From NCBI GenBank assembly GCA_030147525.1, contig JASBVF010000026.1, positions 1 through 64,000 of the forward strand: a stretch of DNA of 64,000 nt, read 5' to 3'. The notes beneath the pieces are model-generated. The model was not told where the DNA came from and ran no database searches. It saw only the letters and a program-made list of their open reading frames with translations. This document shows, in pieces, positions 24,057-33,546 of this stretch; position 1 is the stretch's first letter; every line of letters begins with the position of its first letter. The position numbers were made by a program, and so were the translations under genes. This DNA is from Bacteroidota bacterium. Its GTDB lineage: Bacteria > Bacteroidota > Bacteroidia > Chitinophagales > Saprospiraceae.

Positions 24057-24726
24057 CCCTCACCCGTTCCCTCACCAGGTCCAGTGCTACTTCGAGCTGC
24101 TGCTCGTGATTCAGGAAGGTATTATCGATGATGACGGAGTCTTCTGCTTTCATCAGCGGGCTGTCGGCCCGGCTGGAGTCGATGCGGTCACGTTCTGAGA
24201 GATTGGTTTTGATTTCTTCCAACTGAACATCGTGGCCTTTGACGATGAGTTCTTCGTAGCGGCGGCGGGCACGTTCTTCAACATCAGCGGTCAGAAAAAT
24301 CTTCAGTTCCGCTTCCGGGAAAACGACGGTCCCGATATCCCGGCCATCCATCACGATGCCTTTCTGTTTACCCATTTCCTGCTGCTGGCGTACCATTTCC
24401 CGGCGGACTTCCGGAATGGTAGCGACCGGGCTGACGAGGTCAGCCACATGCATTTTCCGGATTTCTTCTGAAACATCCCTGCCGTTCAAGTGAATGCGAT
24501 TGCCGTTTTCATCCGTTTCGAAATGCAGCCGGATGTGTGTCAGCGCTTCTTTCACCGCTGCGATATTTTTGATATCTACCTGGTTTTCAATAAAATAAAG
24601 GGTGACGGCCCGGTACATGTCGCCGGTGCTGATGTAGGTGTAGCCGAGGGCGTTGCCCATGGCTTTGGCCAGGGTACTTTTGCCGCAGGAGGAATGCCCG
24701 TCAATGGCGATGATTATTTTTTTCAA
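24046..24726 (-). CDS. cmk: (d)CMP kinase
   Basis: 226 residues, typical cytidylate kinase; it phosphorylates CMP/dCMP with ATP in pyrimidine nucleotide metabolism. The P-loop GHSSCGKST lies at residues 10-18, followed by YISTGDMYRAVT, GIVMDGRDIGTVVFPEAELK and LTADVEERARRRYEE, all conserved. The frame has no nearby ATG; the start is TTG at 24726, which gives the correct N-terminus MKKIIIAIDGHSS. A C-rich repeat arm precedes the start. Confidence 0.95.
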   Translation of the reverse strand: MKKIIIAIDGHSSCGKSTLAKAMGNALGYTYISTGDMYRAVTLYFIENQVDIKNIAAVKEALTHIRLHFETDENGNRIHLNGRDVSEEIRKMHVADLVSPVATIPEVRREMVRQQQEMGKQKGIVMDGRDIGTVVFPEAELKIFLTADVEERARRRYEELIVKGHDVQLEEIKTNLSERDRIDSSRADSPLMKAEDSVIIDNTFLNHEQQLEVALDLVRERVREIG

Positions 24727-24727
24727 G

Positions 24728-24757
24728 TCGTTTGGTGATTAGTGACTGGTGTTGATT
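24728..24757. repeat. Single array arm before cmk (GGTGATTAGTGACTGGTG theme)
   Basis: On the minus strand this reads as a C-rich CACCAGTCACTAATCACC tract ending 12 bp before the cmk start. No inverse partner is seen. Confidence 0.5.
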
Positions 24758-24796
24758 CCGGATCGGCAAAAGTCTGTTTTTTTCATAAAAACAAAA

Positions 24797-24833
24797 AAGC
24801 CCCGGACAATTTTGCCCGGGGCTCTACGCTAAG
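24797..24833 (-). terminator. Terminator of the T9SS minus-strand cluster
   Basis: On the minus strand AGCCCCGGGC pairs with CCGGGGCT across the loop AAAATTGT and is followed by TTTTTTG. It lies 23 bp past the OmpA/PorE-like stop. Confidence 0.85.
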
Positions 24834-24855
24834 CTATGTTCTACTTTAATCTTTA

Positions 24856-27354
24856 TCAGAATGGACAGCTCTTGCACTCATCCACCCGAACGTTTTTATT
24901 TTCTTTTGAAAGCAGCGTCTTCGACGGATCGATGCAGTTCGTACAGCCGATTACTTTGAATTCGGTACGGCGGTTCATCTGGTGTTCCCGTTCGCTACAT
25001 GGTACGTTATTCACGCAATCGTTCACGTTCACGGTTTCACCGTATCCTCTGGCTACCAGGCGGCTGCGGCTGATACCTTTGTCGCTCAGCCAGCGTACCA
25101 CTGATTCGGCACGGCGCTGTGACAGGCGCTGGTTGTAGTGATTCGAACCACGGGCATCTGTGTGAGATCCGATCTCGATGATGTACTGCGTATTTTCTTC
25201 CAGCAATTTATGAAGCTTGGTCAACTCGGGAATGGCGTCTTCCCGAATGTAAGCCTGATCAAAATCGTAGTAAATGTGCAGCAGGTACGGGATGGTCGGG
25301 TCTTCAGCCGTAGGCTTTTTCGGACTTTCAACGAAGTCGTCGCCGCCGCCTTTCAGCACGCCTTTTTCGTACATTTTGCCATCGGGGTATTTACCGTCGG
25401 CAGGCAGGCGGGTATCCTTGTCCATCCATGTATCTGTTGTTGGGTCGTAGTAAGTATAGCTCGTTTCAGGAGCACCTTTGGTTTTCATTTTGTCAATCAA
25501 CTTACCGGGGTCCTGTCCGGGGATCGCCGTGATGGAAGTTGGTTGCAGGTAAAGGTTCTCTTTCAACGTTTCAGATTCTTCTTTTCCACGAGTACAAACA
25601 TTTTCAGCAATGCCGGCGAAGTAACCTTCCTGCGTCGCTTTCAGTTTGTAGCAGCAATCTTTATCCAGCTTGAAATAGTAGCGGCCAGTCTGAGAAGTGC
25701 GGAAAGACTCGGCCAGCGGTTTGCCGCAATCGTTCTCAAGAGTAACCGTCGCACCTGCCATTGGCAGTCCGGTCAGGTTGTCGAAGACAATACCTTCCAC
25801 GTCAAATTCGGTGGCACGGCCCAGCGGGATTTTCACCTCCAGTTTGTCCGAGAGTGTCAGATCGTACGTGCATGCTTCTGATTCGCCGGGTCTGTAATCT
25901 TTCATGCTGGCGTAAAGGTCACAGCAGGCGTCCAGTTTCATGTCGAAACGGATTTTTCCATCTGCATCTGCTGTCATACTGTCCTTTTTGCAGGCTACAT
26001 AAACGGTGGCTCCTTCGAGCGGCACCTCAGTTTTTTCATCGTAAACGAGCACTTCAACAGTGATCGCTGTCTTTTTAAAGCTGTAAATGTCGTCACGTCC
26101 AACGCCTCCTTGCCGGTCAGAAGCAAAAAATCCACAAGTGCCCTGCTCGTTAAACACAATGCTGAAATCGTCGGCGATGGTGTTGATCGGGTATCCCAGG
26201 TTTTCGGGTGTGGCCCAGGTGCGTCCGCCTTTGTCGGAGGTGAAGAAAATATCCAGACCGCCAAGCCCGACGTGCCCGTCAGAAGCGAAGTAGATTTTAT
26301 TATCAATCGCAGCGTAAGGGAAAATTTCGTGACCTTCCGTATTCACCTCAGGTCCGAGGTTCAGGGGTGGTCCCCAGCGGCCGCTTTCTTTTTCTGAAAC
26401 ATAGAGGTCCATGCCACCGAAGCCGCCGGGCATGTCAGAAGCGAAGTAAAGCTTCGTACCGTCGGCAGAGATACTCGGGTGTGCAACGGAATACTCGTTA
26501 CTGTTGAAAGGCAGGCTCTGAAGCGGGCCCCATTTACCTTCGCCTTCGCTGCGGGCGTAGAAAATTTTCAGGCGCATAATGCCGGCATCATCCTGTTCTT
26601 TTTTACCGTCGAGGAAGTTGTTACGGGTAAAAAATACCTCTTCGCCGTTGCGTGAAAACGAAACCGATGCGTCGTGATATTTGGTGTTGATTTCGTTGGA
26701 GAACTTCTCCGGGCGGCCGAAAGTGTAGTTGCCGCAGCCGGCATCTTTATTTGATTGCTTGAAGTCGATGTAGTAAAGTTCGAGGAAGGGGTTTCCCGTC
26801 CAGGTATGCGTCCGGCGGATGATGGGGTTAGTGTCCCTTTCGGAGGAGAAAACCAGCCCTGCCTTGTAAAAATACGGGCTGAAATCATCAGAACTTGAGT
26901 TGAAACTACAGTTTTCCACCTCAAAGATGCCGGCGCTTTTGGTCATCAATTCATCTTCGTAATCGCAGGCTCTCAGCAGGTAGCGGCCACGCTGGTCGCT
27001 GGGTGTCAGGTCCACGTATTGCTGGTACCATTCACGGGCAATGTCGCACTTGCCATTGCGCTGAAGCATCATGCCGTAGTACAGTTTGTGGATGGGCTCA
27101 GCCTGCGGCAAACGCACCACCTGACCATACCAGAACTCAGCGTTTGGCGTATCATTTATTTTACGATAAGCCTCCGCCAGGTTGATCTTGGCGGTCGGGT
27201 CGTCGTGACTTTCCAGGATTTGATTGTATAGTTCAATGGCCCCGATGTAGTCGAGGTTATCCATCTTCTGCTGTGCCAGTTTAAGCTTGCCGGACTGAGC
27301 GATCGCCCCGAAGGCGGTTGCAAGGATGAAAACAGAAGTTATGAAAATTCGCAT
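24856..27354 (-). CDS. PorE-like OmpA-family protein (TPR, propeller, CRD, OmpA)
   Basis: 832 residues from the ATG at 27354, chosen over an upstream start because it gives a clean signal peptide (MRIFITSVFILATAFGAIAQ). Domain order: TPR repeats (about 20-125), a PD40/WD40-like beta-propeller (about 150-410; repeated YFASDxxxGxGGxDxY), two carboxypeptidase-regulatory-like modules (about 420-610) and a C-terminal OmpA peptidoglycan-binding domain (about 695-810; IEIGSHTDARGSNHYNQRLS, with Asp and Arg for diaminopimelate). This is the layout of PorE, the periplasmic anchor of type IX secretion. It is the last gene of a cluster with a PorP/SprF protein and a type B cargo, which supports a role in T9SS substrate handling. 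Confidence 0.85.
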   Translation of the reverse strand: MRIFITSVFILATAFGAIAQSGKLKLAQQKMDNLDYIGAIELYNQILESHDDPTAKINLAEAYRKINDTPNAEFWYGQVVRLPQAEPIHKLYYGMMLQRNGKCDIAREWYQQYVDLTPSDQRGRYLLRACDYEDELMTKSAGIFEVENCSFNSSSDDFSPYFYKAGLVFSSERDTNPIIRRTHTWTGNPFLELYYIDFKQSNKDAGCGNYTFGRPEKFSNEINTKYHDASVSFSRNGEEVFFTRNNFLDGKKEQDDAGIMRLKIFYARSEGEGKWGPLQSLPFNSNEYSVAHPSISADGTKLYFASDMPGGFGGMDLYVSEKESGRWGPPLNLGPEVNTEGHEIFPYAAIDNKIYFASDGHVGLGGLDIFFTSDKGGRTWATPENLGYPINTIADDFSIVFNEQGTCGFFASDRQGGVGRDDIYSFKKTAITVEVLVYDEKTEVPLEGATVYVACKKDSMTADADGKIRFDMKLDACCDLYASMKDYRPGESEACTYDLTLSDKLEVKIPLGRATEFDVEGIVFDNLTGLPMAGATVTLENDCGKPLAESFRTSQTGRYYFKLDKDCCYKLKATQEGYFAGIAENVCTRGKEESETLKENLYLQPTSITAIPGQDPGKLIDKMKTKGAPETSYTYYDPTTDTWMDKDTRLPADGKYPDGKMYEKGVLKGGGDDFVESPKKPTAEDPTIPYLLHIYYDFDQAYIREDAIPELTKLHKLLEENTQYIIEIGSHTDARGSNHYNQRLSQRRAESVVRWLSDKGISRSRLVARGYGETVNVNDCVNNVPCSEREHQMNRRTEFKVIGCTNCIDPSKTLLSKENKNVRVDECKSCPF

Positions 27355-27386
27355 GGCTATTATTTTGAAAAAAGGGATGGAGGATT

Positions 27387-27453
27387 TGTTGAAAAGTTTA
27401 AAAGTTGAAGGGGGCAAGAGTTTAACCCGTTAAACCCTTCAACTTTTAAACTG
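27387..27453. repeat. Snap-back array, GTTGAAAAGTTTAAAA theme
   Basis: On the plus strand GTTGAAAAGTTTAAAAGTTG (from 27389) is inverted by GTTAAACCCTTCAACTTTTA (from 27428). It fills the spacer from the PorP/SprF stop to the OmpA/PorE-like gene. Confidence 0.8.
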
Positions 27454-27454
27454 C

Positions 27455-28453
27455 TTAGAAATAACGTGGTGTTACCACTTTCTTTTCTTTAAAATTAAAT
27501 TCGTAACCCAACATGATTTCGAAAGCGCCGCTTGTAACGTTCGAAAGCTCTGTGAGCGGATAATCGTAAGCTGCGCCAAAACGGAGGCCGTTTTTCATCA
27601 GGTAAGAGACCCAAATGTCGGCGGAGTCATAAGAACTTCTTGCATTTTTTTCAAAGCCCGGAGCTGAAAATGCCGAGCGGAAAGAAGCGCCCACCCAAAG
27701 TGTCTCCTGAAAAAGCAGCGACAAGTCGATATCAAATTCGTTGGGAGCACCGATGTCCTTGAATTCTTCCAGTTTTGAAAGGCGCTTATCCCAACCCACG
27801 TTTTTCCAGAGGAAAGATGGTTTGAAAATAAGCGCATCGCCGTTGAGCGGAATGGCAGCGCCCGTCATGAAATAAAAGTGGCGAACCTGCCTTGCATATA
27901 CGTCGACGTCCACGTTTTCACGCAGGTCGTACTCAACCAGGTGAGGAGAGGAAACGCCGGCATAGAAATATTTTCCATAGAAATATAGTCCTGCACCAAA
28001 GTTTGGCAACACCTTACTCACATTGATGAAAGACGGATCGGAGTCGATGTCGAGGTTCAGTTTTGAGAAATCAGCCTGGTAACTTTCAAGCCCGGCCTGA
28101 ATACCAAAGGAAAGTTTGTACTTACCCATTGGAATCCGGTAAGCGTAGATAAAATTGGCGCCTACCGTTTGGGTCGGACCGATGATGTCATTTACAGCAC
28201 TGAAACCAACGCCAACCCGCTCATTGCGAAGCGGCGTATGCGCCGTGAGCGTCTGCGTGTGCGGTGCGCCGTCAATTTCGTACCACTGCGTGCGGTGCAA
28301 CAGTCCCAGTGACAGGTGATCCTTCGAGCCGGCATATCCGGGGTTGAAAATCAGGCTGTTGAACATGTATTTCGTAAACATCGGCTCTTGCTGACCGTGG
28401 GCAGAATAACCAAGGAAAAGCAGGAGTGAGAGGAAAGTCAATATTTTTTTCAT
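27455..28453 (-). CDS. PorP/SprF family type IX secretion membrane protein
   Basis: 332 residues; the ATG at 28453 is preferred over a TTG two codons upstream. A signal peptide (MKKILTFLSLLLFLGYSAHG) precedes the family signature QEPMFTKYMFNSLIFNPGYAGSK-like N-terminus, and the body alternates beta-strands (GVGFSAVNDIIGPTQTVGAN, YAYRIPMGKYKLSFGIQAGL) as expected for an outer-membrane barrel, ending LGYEFNFKEK. SprF-type proteins are needed for surface delivery of type B-CTD cargo, and such a cargo is the gene directly upstream. Confidence 0.93.
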   Translation of the reverse strand: MKKILTFLSLLLFLGYSAHGQQEPMFTKYMFNSLIFNPGYAGSKDHLSLGLLHRTQWYEIDGAPHTQTLTAHTPLRNERVGVGFSAVNDIIGPTQTVGANFIYAYRIPMGKYKLSFGIQAGLESYQADFSKLNLDIDSDPSFINVSKVLPNFGAGLYFYGKYFYAGVSSPHLVEYDLRENVDVDVYARQVRHFYFMTGAAIPLNGDALIFKPSFLWKNVGWDKRLSKLEEFKDIGAPNEFDIDLSLLFQETLWVGASFRSAFSAPGFEKNARSSYDSADIWVSYLMKNGLRFGAAYDYPLTELSNVTSGAFEIMLGYEFNFKEKKVVTPRYF

Positions 28454-28539
28454 TTTCAAGGTATTTGAAAAAGTTTGGTGTCAATGGTTAATTTAAAGAT
28501 GATGAATTGTTATTCGTTAAATACCGGCGGCAAAAAACC

Positions 28540-30576
28540 TTACCGGTGTATCTGAACATACCCACTGTAAATTCGCCGTCCGTTGCCCTCTAAATCAAGT
28601 TTGTAGAAATAGGTGCCATCCGGGCTGTCAGCGCTACTGTAGGTGCCTTTCCAGGTATTGTTATAGCCGTTGGTTTGGTAAATCAGGTTACCCCAGCGAT
28701 TGAAAATCTGCAATTGATTGTCGGGGTAATTCTCAATATTTTCAATTTTGAAGAAATCATTCACACCGTCTCCGTTGGGTGAAAAGCCATTGTAAATAAT
28801 GATCGAATCCCAGGTTGTCATGCAGGAAATGAACACCACGACAAGCCCTGTGTCACAACCAACGGGGCTGCAAAGGACGTACTCGAAGGAGTCCACCAGC
28901 CCGCATACATCTGCACCGGGCATGTAATCAACCGTTTGATTTACATTCAGCACTGCAAGTCCGTGTTTTGGGCCGATGCCGCCACTGCTTTGGTCGAGCA
29001 ATGTGAGGGAAACAGGCAGACAGGTGCCGAGCGTATCATTGGCTAAAATGTCAATGTTAACGGGGGTGTTCAAAAGTGTGGCAGCCGAATCAAAAACGGC
29101 TACTGGGGGTAGGGAATTAGCGCATGGGTTTCCTTGGTCCGGAACAACTGTGATGTAAACGTAAGTCGTGTCACAAACACCGTAGCTATCGCAAATTACG
29201 ATGCAGGCAGTGTCAGTTCCGACCGCTAAACCTTTTGCATCTGCGCATAAAGTTACATTGTTTAACAGGAAATTCACCTGTTGACCGGATAATGCAGGAC
29301 AAAAATTTTCTATACTTACAATATTGCCTGCCAGTTCAGTAGTGTCAAAACAGTAGGTCTCATTTTGACCCAGCAAGATTGTGTCAATAATTATACCAGA
29401 CTCAGGCAGTCCGACAATTACACAAAGGAAGGTCGTGTCGGTGTTTCCAAACTCATCCGTGAGCAGGTAACAGGCTTGATCCTGACCTGGAGCGAAGCCG
29501 GTATAGTTCACACAGTGTGTTGTTTCATCATATTCAAAATCCACACTCTCGCCTGAGTCGTCAGGGCAAAGGTTTTCCACTGAAACAATAGCACCGGGCA
29601 GCAGGCTCGTGTTGAGGCAATAGGTGCTGCTGAAATTGATCAGAATATTGTCCGTTACCTTCCGTGAACTGGTCTGGCAAGCAGAGTCGTCAACGTAAAC
29701 GATAACGTAGGTAGTGTCGCACATGCCGAGCTCATCGCAAACCACGATGCAGGCCTGTTCAGTGCCGTTGCACTTCAACCCCTGATATTTCACGCAAAAG
29801 TTATTCTGGTCAAAATAAAAATTGACGAAAGTTCCCGATTCATCGGGGCATGCGTTGAAAATGGTATCCGGAACACCCTGTAAATCGGTGTTGTTCAGAC
29901 AAAGCGTGTAGGGCAGCCCGTCAGCAGGGATCGTATCGGTGAATGTTTCCGGAGGAGGCATTTGATAACAATCAACCACAACGACCAGAGTGTCCTTGGT
30001 GCCGGTGGCGTTGTCCCAAACGATGAGGGAATTCGTGCCTTCGCTGAACACCAGTTTGGTGCCTTGCGGCAACAAGCCAAAGTTCATTCCGATGGTGGAG
30101 GGGGTCTGGTTGGCCATGACGGTCACCTGCATGGCGCTGTAATAATTATTCGAATAGCCGCCCTTGATGGTGAGGGAGGCAGGCTCATGTACCCATGCTC
30201 CCAGCGGGTCCCACATATTGAGCATGGTTACTAACTCGTTGATATTCATGAAGGTACCTTCGTAAACTTCATTGTTGACGGCCCAGGAATCGAGGTGGTA
30301 AGGCCCCATGTTTCCCAATCCCAGCAACGTGTTGTAGCTGTATGTGACGGTGGTATCGTAATCGCAGCCGGAAACACCCGATGCGTAAGGTTGGCCGTTT
30401 TGAAACAGTACATAGTTCTGGATATTGCCGGCAGGCAATGGAACGCAAACGCCCACATCCTGGCAATTGTAGGAAACCGAATAAATGGTGTCGACGGGAA
30501 AAATGCCGTTTGCCCGGACGGCAAAGGCCAATAAAGTGAAGGTGACGATCAGACAATGACGTGTAATCCTATTCAT
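28540..30576 (-). CDS. Secreted repeat protein with T9SS type B (gliding-motility-associated) C-terminal domain
   Basis: 678 residues from the ATG at 30576, which gives a clean signal peptide (MNRITRHCLIVTFTLLAFAV). The central region has three copies of an Ig-like module with the pattern YCL/FNTTxLxGxIVSxENxCPxxSGxxVxF...CVxY...ACxxxxDxxGxxDTTxV (about 240-510), then an Ig-like domain starting PPVAVFDSAATL...DILANDT. The last 85 residues (YNGFSPNGDGVNDFFKIENI, FNRWGNLIYQT, PDGTYFYKLDL) are the CHU_C/type B CTD. Probably a cell-surface adhesin or motility protein exported with its partner PorP/SprF. Confidence 0.92.
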   Translation of the reverse strand: MNRITRHCLIVTFTLLAFAVRANGIFPVDTIYSVSYNCQDVGVCVPLPAGNIQNYVLFQNGQPYASGVSGCDYDTTVTYSYNTLLGLGNMGPYHLDSWAVNNEVYEGTFMNINELVTMLNMWDPLGAWVHEPASLTIKGGYSNNYYSAMQVTVMANQTPSTIGMNFGLLPQGTKLVFSEGTNSLIVWDNATGTKDTLVVVVDCYQMPPPETFTDTIPADGLPYTLCLNNTDLQGVPDTIFNACPDESGTFVNFYFDQNNFCVKYQGLKCNGTEQACIVVCDELGMCDTTYVIVYVDDSACQTSSRKVTDNILINFSSTYCLNTSLLPGAIVSVENLCPDDSGESVDFEYDETTHCVNYTGFAPGQDQACYLLTDEFGNTDTTFLCVIVGLPESGIIIDTILLGQNETYCFDTTELAGNIVSIENFCPALSGQQVNFLLNNVTLCADAKGLAVGTDTACIVICDSYGVCDTTYVYITVVPDQGNPCANSLPPVAVFDSAATLLNTPVNIDILANDTLGTCLPVSLTLLDQSSGGIGPKHGLAVLNVNQTVDYMPGADVCGLVDSFEYVLCSPVGCDTGLVVVFISCMTTWDSIIIYNGFSPNGDGVNDFFKIENIENYPDNQLQIFNRWGNLIYQTNGYNNTWKGTYSSADSPDGTYFYKLDLEGNGRRIYSGYVQIHR

Positions 30577-31076
30577 GGGTTGAGAATTTATTTTGTTTCT
30601 CAAAAAATTTGTGTGTCGGAATTCTGAAAGGAAAGTTTTAACAGCTTAGCCTTTTGCAAGTAGTTGATAATCAATTCTATAAGAAATTAAACCATCCAGC
30701 TTTTAACCTTTCAACTTTATTTATCAGAATTCCTTTTGGAATATTTTATCATGCTTAAAATCCGGCATCAGCTACCCGGGTCGCAAATGAGCGCGACGTT
30801 CGGTTAGCCAGTCTTGTGCTTGAAATTTTTGCCGGAGAAAGTCGGTGCCTGAATTTTGTGATGATGAATGTCCGGTTGCGATGCCGGAGCATGATTGAAT
30901 CACGGATTCAGTTGCAAAAAAGAAGTGTCTGCTGGAAGGTGTTTGTGTTCTGGTACTTTTAATTCGGGCCGGGAAGCTAAGCCACGACTATCAAATTAAA
31001 ATTACTTTACATATACCGAAAACTGTGCCAGATTTAGAAAAATATTTAATATGTTTTCAACATCGGGAAGGGATTT
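30577..31076. other. Intergenic, one possible single arm
   Basis: About 500 bp between purM and the T9SS cluster, which must contain the cluster promoter. No gene seen. At about 30690-30716 a CTTTTAACCTTTCAACTTTA tract resembles a single arm of the GTTGAAAAGTTTAAAA theme, and GAATC-ACG-GATTC (near 30897-30910) is a small hairpin. Confidence 0.35.
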
Positions 31077-32255
31077 TCAATAGTTGAAAACCCCGTAAGG
31101 GCTTTCCACCCGTACCTGCTCACCCTCCGCATCTTCCACATATCCAATGATTTGCGCATCGATATTAAAGTGTTTTGAAATGTCGATGACTGTCTGTGCA
31201 TCTTTTTCATTCAGGTAAAATTCCAACCGGTGGCCCATGTTGAAAACCTGGTACATCTCCTGCCAGCCGGTGCCGGATTCCTCCCGGATGAGTTCGAAAA
31301 GGGGAGGAAGAGGTAGCAGGTTGTTTTTCACCACCCTTTTATTTTGGATGAATTTCTGGACTTTGGTCTGGCCGCCGCCGGTGCAATGGATGATGCCGTG
31401 GATGTCTTTTCGTCTGCCACCACTGAAGTTTTCAAGTATTTTTTTCAAAACCGGGAGGTAAGTGCGGGTAGGGGAGAGGACGAGTTTGCCCACAGAAATG
31501 GACTGCCCTGCAATTTCAACGGTGTCCGTCAGTTTTTTACTGCCGGTGTAGATGACTTCGGTCGGGGTGTTGGGATCATAGCTGTCGGGGTATTTTTCAG
31601 CATAAATTTTTGAAAAAACATCGTGCCGGGCGCCGGTCAGGCCATTGCTGCCCATGCCGCCGTTGTACTCGTCTTCGTAGGTTGCCTGGCCGTAACTGGC
31701 GAGGCCGACGATGACGTCACCGGCCTGTATGTCGTTGACGATCAAATCATTGCGGTTCATTCGGGCAAAGGTGGTATAGCCCACATCGATGGTCCGTACG
31801 ATGTCGCCTACGTCGGCAGTTTCGCCGCCGGAGAGGTGCAGGCCGATGCCATGTGCCGTCATTTTTTCAACAAAATCAACGCCCGCCTGAATCAAAGTGG
31901 AGATGACGTCGCCGGAGATCAGATTTTTATTCCGTCCGATGGTGGAGGAGACGAGGATGCCGTCCGTGCAACCCACGCAGGCCATGTCGTCGAGATTCAT
32001 CACGAGAGCATCCTGAGCGATGCCCTTCCAAACGCTGAGGTCGCCGGTTTCCCGCCAGTAAAGGTAGGAAAGGCTGGTTTTCGTGCCAGCGGTGTCGGCG
32101 TGCATAATGTTGCAATGATCTTCGCTGCCTGCTACCACGTCGGGCAAAATTTTACAAAAAGCCATTGGGAAAAGCCCCTTGTCGAGATCTTTGATGGCTG
32201 CGTGAACTTCGTCTTTGCTGGCGGAAACGCCACGGAGGTCGTATTTGTATTTCAT
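31077..32255 (-). CDS. purM: Phosphoribosylformylglycinamidine cyclo-ligase (AIR synthetase)
   Basis: 392 residues. It closes FGAM to AIR with ATP, step 5 of purine synthesis. AIRS-family signatures are visible: DLRGVSASKDEVHAAIKDLD at the start, ADTAGTKTSLSYLYWRETGD, NLDDMACVGC, HLSGGETADVGD and NMGHRLEFYL near the C-terminus. This slightly long form is the one usual in Bacteroidota. It stands alone, without other pur genes nearby. Confidence 0.93.
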   Translation of the reverse strand: MKYKYDLRGVSASKDEVHAAIKDLDKGLFPMAFCKILPDVVAGSEDHCNIMHADTAGTKTSLSYLYWRETGDLSVWKGIAQDALVMNLDDMACVGCTDGILVSSTIGRNKNLISGDVISTLIQAGVDFVEKMTAHGIGLHLSGGETADVGDIVRTIDVGYTTFARMNRNDLIVNDIQAGDVIVGLASYGQATYEDEYNGGMGSNGLTGARHDVFSKIYAEKYPDSYDPNTPTEVIYTGSKKLTDTVEIAGQSISVGKLVLSPTRTYLPVLKKILENFSGGRRKDIHGIIHCTGGGQTKVQKFIQNKRVVKNNLLPLPPLFELIREESGTGWQEMYQVFNMGHRLEFYLNEKDAQTVIDISKHFNIDAQIIGYVEDAEGEQVRVESPYGVFNY

Positions 32256-32389
32256 TGAAAAAAAAACTGTGAATCGGAATTTAAGGCGGCAAAGATAGGT
32301 AGGGTTTTCGGAGCGAACGACTTACTGCCAAAGTTTTGACCCTTTGGTTTTCATTAAAATTATATTCCAGACAGCAGGGAAGTTGCCTG

Positions 32390-32423
32390 TTTGCCGGTTT
32401 TCGAAGGAAGATTTCTACCTTGG
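32390..32423 (+). promoter_or_regulatory. Candidate -33/-7 promoter
   Basis: TTTG at 32390-32393 and TACCTTGG at 32416-32423, 22 nt apart and 30 nt before the lipoprotein start, fit the Bacteroidota TTTG/TAnnTTTG pattern with one mismatch. Confidence 0.4.
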
Positions 32424-32453
32424 CTGTTCACATTTCAACAAAAATTATCCAAC

Positions 32454-33485
32454 ATGAAAAATTGCCAATACTCCCCCTTACTCGCTGCTATGGCGTTGTT
32501 TCTCTGGTTTTCCTGTGGTCAAAAATCACCGCAGGAGCCCGTGGCTGAAGCACCGAAAGCCATCGGAAAAATCGAACGCCTCTCCCCTGAGCTTGACGCT
32601 ATAGTGGCCCCGGATGCCAAAATCGAAGTGCTTGCCGAAGGCTACAACTGGTCAGAGGGCCCCGTTTGGGTGGCAGATGGCGGCTACCTGCTGTTTTCCG
32701 ATGTGCCTGAAAATACAGTTTTTAAATGGAAAGAAGGCGAAGGCGCCAGCGTTTACCTCCAGCCTTCAGGTTTCACAGGAGAAAAAACGGAGAAGCGGGA
32801 AGGCGCTAACGGACTTACACTCGATGCAGCCGGCAGACTGGTACTTTGCCAACACGGCGACCGCCGGGTGGCCCGGATGAGGGCACCGCTTGGCGAACCC
32901 AAACCTGAGTTTGAAACACTGGCGGATCAGTGGAACGGCAAGCGTTTCAACAGCCCGAATGACCTGTGTTTTGACAGGCAAGGAAATCTCTATTTCACCG
33001 ATCCGCCTTACGGTTTACCGCAGCAAATGGACGACCCGGGCAAGGAGATACCCTTCCAGGGAGTTTACCGGCGCAATACGGACGGCTCGGTCGATATGCT
33101 CATCGATTCGCTGAGCCGGCCGAATGGTATCGCACTTTCTCCTGATGAAAAAACGCTCTACGTTGCCAACTCTGACTTCGGCCGGGCCGTCTGGATGGCT
33201 TACGATATTGCCGAAGGCGGCAAACTGGTGAATGGCCGTACATTTTACGATGCGACGGCGATGGTTGGCGAAGAGTTGAAAGGTTTGCCGGATGGCCTGA
33301 AGGTGGACGGGAACGGGGTGGTTTTCGGCACGGGCCCCGGCGGAGTATGGGTTTTTAAACCGGATGGCACGGCACTTGGCCGCATCGATCCCGGCGAGGC
33401 AACGGCTAATTGCGCACTCGGCGGAGATGGCTATCTGTACATGACGGCGGATATGTATTTGTGCAGGGTAAAGTTGGGGAATTAG
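32454..33485 (+). CDS. SMP-30/gluconolactonase-like lipoprotein
   Basis: 343 residues from the ATG at 32454, which places a lipobox correctly (LWFSC, Cys20). The mature part is a six-bladed propeller of the SMP-30/LRE family: EGPVWVADGGYLLFSD, NGLTLDAAGRLVLCQHGDR, FNSPNDLCFDRQGNLYFTDP, RPNGIALSPDEKTLYVANSD and LPDGLKVDGNGVVF. The metal-ligand positions Glu (SEGP), Asn (SPNDL) and Asp (PDGLKVD) are present, so Ca2+/Zn2+-dependent lactone hydrolysis is possible. Probably a periplasmic lactonase for sugar acids; the substrate is unknown. The stop codon lies inside the spacer repeat. Confidence 0.88.
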   Translation: MKNCQYSPLLAAMALFLWFSCGQKSPQEPVAEAPKAIGKIERLSPELDAIVAPDAKIEVLAEGYNWSEGPVWVADGGYLLFSDVPENTVFKWKEGEGASVYLQPSGFTGEKTEKREGANGLTLDAAGRLVLCQHGDRRVARMRAPLGEPKPEFETLADQWNGKRFNSPNDLCFDRQGNLYFTDPPYGLPQQMDDPGKEIPFQGVYRRNTDGSVDMLIDSLSRPNGIALSPDEKTLYVANSDFGRAVWMAYDIAEGGKLVNGRTFYDATAMVGEELKGLPDGLKVDGNGVVFGTGPGGVWVFKPDGTALGRIDPGEATANCALGGDGYLYMTADMYLCRVKLGN

Positions 33486-33540
33486 TGAATTGGTTTTGCG
33501 GGCCAGGCCCAATTTACCAATTCACTAATTCACCAATTTA
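33479..33540. repeat. Snap-back array, GAATTAGTGAATTGG theme (convergent spacer)
   Basis: The left arm (33479-33493) contains the stop codon of the lactonase-like gene; the right arm (33509-33540; CCAATTTACCAATTCACTAA...) ends 6 bp from the MFS stop. The loop is GC-rich (GCGGGCCAGGC). Confidence 0.85.
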
Positions 33541-33546
33541 CAACAG

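Noticed and set aside
30577-31076. RNA gene or riboswitch upstream of the T9SS cluster
   Set aside because: I could not find a tRNA-like cloverleaf or a known riboswitch core; only a short hairpin is present.
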